From Desulfurellales bacterium (GTDB lineage Bacteria > Campylobacterota_A > Desulfurellia > Desulfurellales > Hippeaceae), in the NCBI GenBank assembly GCA_027074255.1, contig JALTDI010000257.1:1-5677 (forward strand): a stretch of 5,677 nt of DNA, in the 5' to 3' direction. Shown here piece by piece: positions 5,154 through 5,677 of this stretch. Under the pieces are notes generated by a model. The model searched no databases and was not told the origin of the DNA. It saw only the letters and a program-made list of their open reading frames with translations. The position numbers were made by a program, and so were the translations under genes. Each line of letters starts with the position of its first letter. Positions within the stretch are counted from its first letter, which is position 1.

Positions 5154-5677
5154 ATGAGCAAATTCAATTTGAAAACAAAATTTTCCATTGTGATTTTAAT
5201 CATTTCGTTTGTTATTCTATTTTTCGCAGTTACAACTTCATGGTATAAATATGAAAGCTATAAGAGCGTTAAAGACTCGAGACATGCTGTAATTTTGGCC
5301 GTTAAGATAGGTAGTCTCGTGCATGAGCTTCAAAAGGAAAGAGGGGCATCGGCGGGTTTTTTGGGCTCAAAAGGCAAGAAGTTTGTCTCAATATTAAAAA
5401 ACCAGCGCATAGATACAAATAAAAAACTGAGCGGTCTTATTGCAGCTGCAAAATCATTCGATTTTAAAGACTATAATAAGAGCTTTGAAAATTATTTTCA
5501 GAAAGCCATGAGAGAACTATCTAACATAAACTCCATGAGAGCTAAGGTTGATTCACTGTCCGTACCTGTTGGAGAGGAAGTTAAATATTATACACAAATA
5601 AATGCCAATCTATTGAATGCGGTTGGTGTAATAGGTTTTGCTACAAACAATTCGGATATATCAAAAGAGCTTAACGC
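5154..5677 (+). CDS. NIT-domain transmembrane sensor, probable chemoreceptor; 3' end beyond window
   Basis: This open frame has no stop before the window ends, so only 174 codons (plus two bases) are seen. The ATG at 5154 has GGAGGT at 5140-5145 with an 8-base spacer. Residues 1-10 are basic, residues 11-28 form one membrane helix that acts as an uncleaved signal anchor, and the rest would be periplasmic. The segment HELQKERG at 57-64, followed by ASAGFLGSKGKKF, is the hallmark of the NIT (nitrate- and nitrite-sensing) domain, and VPVGEEVKYYTQINANLL near 137-154 fits its later helices. NIT domains are all-helical ligand sensors found in chemoreceptors, histidine kinases and cyclic-nucleotide or GGDEF proteins. 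The flagellar setting makes a methyl-accepting chemotaxis protein most likely, with a second membrane helix, HAMP and signalling domain expected downstream, but none of these is visible here. The ligand cannot be read from the sequence. Confidence 0.85.
   Translation, partial: MSKFNLKTKFSIVILIISFVILFFAVTTSWYKYESYKSVKDSRHAVILAVKIGSLVHELQKERGASAGFLGSKGKKFVSILKNQRIDTNKKLSGLIAAAKSFDFKDYNKSFENYFQKAMRELSNINSMRAKVDSLSVPVGEEVKYYTQINANLLNAVGVIGFATNNSDISKELN

Overview
The window is a stretch of a bacterial flagellar locus, read entirely on the + strand, followed by the start of a membrane sensor gene. It holds, in order: fliP (5' end missing), fliQ, fliR, flhB, fliD, flaG, fliS, a 195-bp intergenic region, and the first 174 codons of a sensor with a NIT (nitrate/nitrite-sensing) domain, most likely a methyl-accepting chemotaxis protein, which runs off the right edge.

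The DNA is AT-rich (by eye, well under half G+C). Shine-Dalgarno sites are strong at most genes, and genes are packed with overlaps or gaps of 50 bp or less. The gene set points to a motile bacterium. NIT-type chemoreceptors, AT-rich DNA and a sigma-28 class promoter would suit an AT-rich Gram-negative lineage such as Deferribacterota or Campylobacterota, but that is inference; nothing here fixes the taxon.

Positions 2-2755 encode the inner-membrane export gate of the flagellar type III secretion system. FliP, FliQ and FliR build the helical gate, and FlhB wraps it and carries the self-cleaving NPTH switch that changes export from rod/hook subunits to filament-type subunits. The junctions are tight: the fliP stop lies in the fliQ ribosome site, fliQ and fliR are in the same frame separated only by two TAA codons, and fliR and flhB overlap at ATGATG.

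Positions 2757-4958 form a late-gene unit. A near-consensus sigma-28 (FliA) promoter (TAAAGTTT, 11-bp spacer, TCCGATTG) starts within a few bases of the flhB stop and should drive fliD (filament cap), flaG (filament-length/accessory protein) and fliS (flagellin chaperone). A short hairpin with a T-run about 20 bp after fliS is a plausible terminator. Placing the late genes directly after flhB, where flhA is often found, and ordering them fliD-flaG-fliS are the less usual features of the layout.

Positions 4959-5153 hold the terminator-like hairpin, an AT-rich inverted repeat and a good sigma-70 promoter (TTGATT, 17 bp, TAGAAT) for the NIT sensor gene at 5154. I see no undescribed system: the genes all belong to recognised families. 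The points of interest are the promoter switch, the coupling junctions and the gene order.
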